This document shows, one piece after another, positions 6,172 through 9,331 of a stretch of 9,331 nt of DNA. This stretch comes from an uncultured Legionella sp. GTDB lineage: Bacteria > Pseudomonadota > Gammaproteobacteria > Legionellales > Legionellaceae. Position numbers and translations under genes: made by a program. The notes below the pieces were generated by a model. The model was not told the origin of the DNA. It saw nothing but the letters and a program-made list of their open reading frames with translations, and did no database searches. Each line of letters begins with the position of its first letter. Position 1 is the first letter of the stretch. The DNA lies in contig CAISKC010000062.1 in NCBI GenBank assembly GCA_903885895.1, positions 1-9,331 on the forward strand, in the 5' to 3' direction.

Positions 6172-7229
6172 AAAAGATTTTGTTGATTAAGATAACGTCT
6201 ATGGGTGATCTCATTCAGATGTTGCCGGCTTTAACCGATGCAAGCAATGCGATACCTGGTATTCGTTTTGATTGGTTGGTGGAAGATTCTTTTAAAGAGA
6301 TTCCTTGTTTGCATCCGAGTATTGATAAAATCATTCCTTTGCCTTATCGCAGATGGAAAAAAAATATCAAACAAGCGCTGAAATCGGGTGAGATAGGTGT
6401 GTTTTTAAAACAATTACGTAGCCAATCTTATGATATGGTGATCGATGCGCAATCGAATTTGAAAAGTGCCGTGGTGAGTTTGTTCGCCAAAGGAAAGCGC
6501 TATGGCGTGGATCGCCGCTCGGTACGTGAATATGGGGCGCAGTTTGCTTATAACGAAACGGTTTATATTAACCGTCAGCAAAACCATACGGAACGTTTGC
6601 GGCAAATGTTTGCGGCATTTTTAAAATACCCATTGCCGCAAACACCGGCTGATTATGGTATCTCTCCGCAGCTTTTACCGGAATTGGATTTTTATATACC
6701 CGAAAAATTTGTTTTTATCACAGCCATTGCCAGTGTAGCGAATAAGCTCTGGCCCGAGTCATTTTGGCAGGAAGTGATCCAAGATCTGGTGAGATCAGGT
6801 TATGAGGTGATGATGCCTTGGTGGAGCAAAGAGGAACATGCAAGAGTGTTGCGTTTGCAAAATCAAGATCCGCGTATTCATATCTTACCGGCGCTGACTT
6901 TGCAGCAAAAAGCGAGTGTCTTAGCGCGTGCTACAGCGGCGATCAGTCTGGATACAGGATTGGCGCATTTGGCGGCAGCATTGAATATTCCTAATGTGTG
7001 TTTGTACGGACCTGGTGATTATCAGTCTTGTGGTACCATCGGCTATCAACAAGTTCATATCAGCGCAAACAGCCCTGCCTGTGCGCCTTGTGGGAGCACG
7101 CGCTGTACGTATACAGGTGAAACGCCCTACCAACCTGCCTGTATGGTGAGTATCAGTCCTAAGCAAGTATTGGCGGCTTTTCATGGGTTGAATCTTAAAG
7201 GTTATGTCGCAAAATTTTCACAAAGCTAA
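6168..7229 (+). CDS. waaC: ADP-heptose:LPS heptosyltransferase I
   Basis: WaaC transfers L-glycero-D-manno-heptose from ADP-heptose to Kdo of the LPS inner core at the inner face of the cytoplasmic membrane (family GT9, GT-B fold). The 353-residue product contains KITSMGDLIQMLPAL (8-22) with Asp14 in the place of E. coli Asp13, NKLWPESFW (192-200) with Lys193 for Lys192, and SLDTGLAHLAAAL (260-272) with Asp262 for Asp261. The one-residue offset is constant across all three. A C-terminal cysteine group (305, 308, 313, 325) resembles the CxxC-type cluster seen in many GT9 enzymes. The start overlaps the upstream glycosyltransferase stop. WaaC is preferred over WaaF because of the N-terminal and catalytic spacing. 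The frame is intact, and the gene faces arsA across a 194-bp gap. Confidence 0.88.
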   Translation: MKKILLIKITSMGDLIQMLPALTDASNAIPGIRFDWLVEDSFKEIPCLHPSIDKIIPLPYRRWKKNIKQALKSGEIGVFLKQLRSQSYDMVIDAQSNLKSAVVSLFAKGKRYGVDRRSVREYGAQFAYNETVYINRQQNHTERLRQMFAAFLKYPLPQTPADYGISPQLLPELDFYIPEKFVFITAIASVANKLWPESFWQEVIQDLVRSGYEVMMPWWSKEEHARVLRLQNQDPRIHILPALTLQQKASVLARATAAISLDTGLAHLAAALNIPNVCLYGPGDYQSCGTIGYQQVHISANSPACAPCGSTRCTYTGETPYQPACMVSISPKQVLAAFHGLNLKGYVAKFSQS

Positions 7230-7423
7230 AAACGAGGATATTTTAGGGGTCTTGTGGAATAACCACCAAAAGTGTTAATTCTGAATCAAGCCGTTTTTCA
7301 AAGTGCGCTACATGGGTCTCGTTCAGGAAACCCTAGAAATGGTAAGCTTAAAAAATACGCACTATGCCTCCTGGTATTTTATTTGATAGCGGTAATGCGA
7401 TCAGGCCGGCAAATGTTTTGTGT
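7230..7423. other. Gap between convergent waaC and arsA; no confident gene
   Basis: No convincing terminator lies on either side. A 4-bp stem with a 5-nt loop sits at 7254-7266 and has no T-run. On the minus strand an A/T stem (7380-7374 with 7358-7352) leads into six T's (7356-7351) and might weakly end arsA transcription. Minus-strand AGGAGG (7372-7367) has no gene after it. On the plus strand a GTG at 7272 opens a frame of 51 codons ending at 7427, with a hydrophobic stretch at residues 29-42 between basic residues. It has no clear ribosome-binding site and may be chance. Confidence 0.4.
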
Positions 7424-9178
7424 TTAGTTCTTGGTCATTTCAAGCAGGCGTTCTATACCAATGGGCTCTTCTTCTAGCAAAGGAACTACTGCATAGCGAG
7501 TAGCATAACGGTTGGCTACAGCGTCAATTTCAATCAGTTCATTTTTCGCTCTTTGGCGTAATAAAGGAGAGCTGGATTGGGCGGCTGCTATGCTATTATT
7601 GATAATCCAAGCCCATGGTTTAATACCAGCACGACGCAAATCTTCTTGCAAACTAGCCGCCTCAAGTACAGGAGTCGTTTCTGCCAAGGTCACAAGCAGT
7701 ATTTTTGTCTGTTTTGGATCCTGTAATTGCATCAAGGGAGTGGTAAAGGAGATCATCTTTCCAATCATCTGACGTTCGATTTCCCGGTGATAAGAGCCAG
7801 TGGCATCAAGCAATAATAATGTATGACCTGTTGGCGCAGTGTCCATCACCACAAATTTTTTACCCGCTTCTCGGATAATACGCGAAAATGCTCGAAACAC
7901 TGCAATTTCTTCAGTACATGGTGAACGTAAATCTTCTTCCAGCAGAGCGTAATCTTGATCATTGAGCAAGGAACCTTTAGTAGCTAGTACATGCTGTCGA
8001 TAGCGTTCGGTTTCTGTATGTGGATCAATGCTGCTTACGGTTAAATTATCCCGAGTATTAATTAATGTTTCTTTTAAATGTCCAGATGGATCGGATGTAG
8101 TTAGATGTACTGGTAAGCCTCGATTCGCCAGCTCAACGGCTACTGCAGCAGCTAATGTAGTTTTTCCAACGCCACCTTTCCCCATCACCATCAATAGACC
8201 ATGACCAGTGGCTGCAATATCATCGATCAGTGTTGTTAAACGAGGATAATCGAAGCCATTTTTGCAGTCTTCTTGATGGGAATATTGATGAATGGAATCA
8301 ATTAATAATTGATGTAGGGATTCCAAGCCCACCAGATTAAACGGTTTAAGTTCCACTTGGTCACATGGTAATTCCTTGAGCACAAAAGGAATATCTTTTA
8401 AAGCAGCTTGTTCACGAGCATAAATAGCCGCTGCCAGCGCATCATGCGCCACTTCACTAGCAGGCAATACGCCATTGATAACTAGAAACTGTTGTGTCAT
8501 ACCAATGGCTGCAAGATCTTCATGGGTACGGGCAAGTTCACGCAAGGAAGCAGGCTGCGCGCGTGCAACAAGTACTAAGCGTGTACGCTGTGGATCTGAT
8601 AACTCCTCCACCGCCATTTTATACTGGGTACGTTGTTTTTCCAGACCAGCCAAGGGACCGAGACATGATGCGTCGCCTTGACCATTCTCCAGAAAACTAT
8701 TCCATGCCCCTGGTAGCTGTAACAAACGAATGGTGTGCCCAGTTGGCGCAGTATCGAAAATAATGTGATCATAGTCAGTTGTCAGTGCTGTGTCGTTTAG
8801 AAGTGCGGTAAATTCGTCAAAAGCTGCAATTTCAGTGGTGCAGGCACCGGAGAGTCGCTCTTCCATTCCCTTGACCACTGTGTCAGGGAGGATATCTCGT
8901 GCAGGATACATGATCTTATCACGATAGGCTTGTGCAGCTGCCTCGGGGTCGATTTCCAGTGTATAAAGGTTTCCTACCCCAGGGATGGCGGTAATTTGAT
9001 TACCGATACTGATCCCAAACACTTGACCAACATTGGAGGCAGGATCAGTGCTAACCAACAAAATACGTTTGCTGGCTTCAGCAAGTTGGATTGCCGTGGC
9101 ACAGGCAATCGATGTTTTACCCACGCCGCCTTTTCCAGTAAAAAATAGAAAGCGCGGAGGTTGTTGGAGAAATTTCAT
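7424..9178 (-). CDS. arsA: ArsA, arsenite/antimonite-stimulated ATPase of the efflux pump
   Basis: ArsA is the soluble ATPase that energises arsenite and antimonite export through ArsB. The 584-residue product closely follows the R773-plasmid type (583 residues), with two homologous halves. A1 has the P-loop GKGGVGKT at 15-22 and the switch DTAPTGHT at 142-149. A2 has the same motifs at 333-340 and 446-453. All three metal-binding cysteines are kept: Cys113 (GACTTE), Cys172 (SCLGP) and Cys421 (SPCTEE), matching 113, 172 and 422 of the known enzyme. An in-frame ATG at 9202 would add eight residues, but 9178 is chosen because AGGAGG lies 7 nt before it and the N-terminus MKFLQQPPRFLFFTGKGG aligns with the family. 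No arsB, arsC, arsD or arsR is visible; arsD commonly precedes arsA and would lie beyond the right edge. Downstream there is no arsB in the 194 bp before waaC, which reads towards it. Confidence 0.95.
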   Translation of the reverse strand: MKFLQQPPRFLFFTGKGGVGKTSIACATAIQLAEASKRILLVSTDPASNVGQVFGISIGNQITAIPGVGNLYTLEIDPEAAAQAYRDKIMYPARDILPDTVVKGMEERLSGACTTEIAAFDEFTALLNDTALTTDYDHIIFDTAPTGHTIRLLQLPGAWNSFLENGQGDASCLGPLAGLEKQRTQYKMAVEELSDPQRTRLVLVARAQPASLRELARTHEDLAAIGMTQQFLVINGVLPASEVAHDALAAAIYAREQAALKDIPFVLKELPCDQVELKPFNLVGLESLHQLLIDSIHQYSHQEDCKNGFDYPRLTTLIDDIAATGHGLLMVMGKGGVGKTTLAAAVAVELANRGLPVHLTTSDPSGHLKETLINTRDNLTVSSIDPHTETERYRQHVLATKGSLLNDQDYALLEEDLRSPCTEEIAVFRAFSRIIREAGKKFVVMDTAPTGHTLLLLDATGSYHREIERQMIGKMISFTTPLMQLQDPKQTKILLVTLAETTPVLEAASLQEDLRRAGIKPWAWIINNSIAAAQSSSPLLRQRAKNELIEIDAVANRYATRYAVVPLLEEEPIGIERLLEMTKN

Positions 9179-9331
9179 TGGTTTGCCTCCTAGTGTCAAC
9201 AACGACTGCCAGAACAGTCTCTGCGTAATTTTAATACGGGATAAATAGTATCGCCGCCTTAAGGAGAGGAGTCGGTAATCTCCCCATTTTTAACTGAGGC
9301 TAAAAGTAGAGGGTTGGGCAACTAGTGCCAT
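9179..9331 (-). promoter_or_regulatory. arsA upstream region with Shine-Dalgarno site; possible tail of the preceding gene
   Basis: AGGAGG (plus-strand complement at 9186-9191) sits 7 nt before the arsA ATG and decides that start. Further upstream I see no convincing -35/-10 pair. A TTGACA (9199-9194) is too close to the gene to serve arsA. At the right edge, the minus-strand frame entering the window stays open for 13 codons (ending SLS) and stops at 9290. This could be the end of another ars gene, such as arsD, but it is too short to identify. Between them a 5-bp stem pairs 9263-9267 with 9279-9283. Confidence 0.4.

Noticed and set aside
8475..8763. Plus-strand open frames inside arsA
   Set aside because: They are antisense shadows of a well-conserved coding sequence, with no family resemblance.
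9194..9199. Perfect TTGACA -35 box on the minus strand before arsA
   Set aside because: A -10 box 17 bp downstream would fall at the arsA start codon, where the sequence does not resemble TATAAT.

Overview
The window is a Dot/Icm type IVB secretion locus, which points to a gammaproteobacterium of the order Legionellales (Legionella, Coxiella and relatives). The four genes dotA, icmV, icmW and icmX have the divergent layout of Legionella 'region I': icmV-dotA leftwards and icmW-icmX rightwards from one short AT-rich promoter region. The neighbouring heptosyltransferase I (waaC) favours a Coxiella-like lineage over Legionella pneumophila, because the L. pneumophila LPS core lacks heptose and the Coxiella core contains it. 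The species cannot be named from the sequence alone.

Layout, left to right. Bases 1-130 are the end of an IS481-like insertion sequence: the first ~16 codons of its transposase on the minus strand, then two direct repeats of 23 bp. Bases 138-172 hold two hairpins of a REP/MITE-like element. Bases 205-3476 carry dotA and icmV on the minus strand, joined by an ATGA overlap. Bases 3477-3557 are the divergent promoter region, centred on a 12-bp palindrome. Bases 3558-5281 carry icmW and icmX on the plus strand, also joined by ATGA, followed by a strong hairpin. Bases 5413-7229 are a two-gene LPS inner-core operon: a WaaE/KdtX-like family 2 glycosyltransferase and waaC, again with an ATGA overlap. 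Bases 7230-7423 separate convergent genes and hold no confident gene. Bases 7424-9178 are a full two-domain arsA on the minus strand. Its upstream region runs off the right edge.

How the genes work together. DotA (polytopic inner-membrane protein), IcmV (small inner-membrane protein) and IcmX (exported periplasmic protein) are envelope parts of the effector-secretion machine. IcmW is the cytoplasmic adaptor that brings effectors to the coupling complex. The waaE-like gene and waaC build the LPS inner core. ArsA is the ATPase of an arsenite efflux pump; its usual partners (arsB, arsD, arsR, arsC) are not visible here.

For icmV, icmW and arsA, starts shorter than the longest open frame are preferred. 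The grounds are promoter position for icmV, promoter position and family length for icmW, and a perfect Shine-Dalgarno site for arsA. No wholly new system is evident. The least explained parts are the IS/hairpin junction behind dotA, the symmetrical promoter core, and the waaC-arsA gap.
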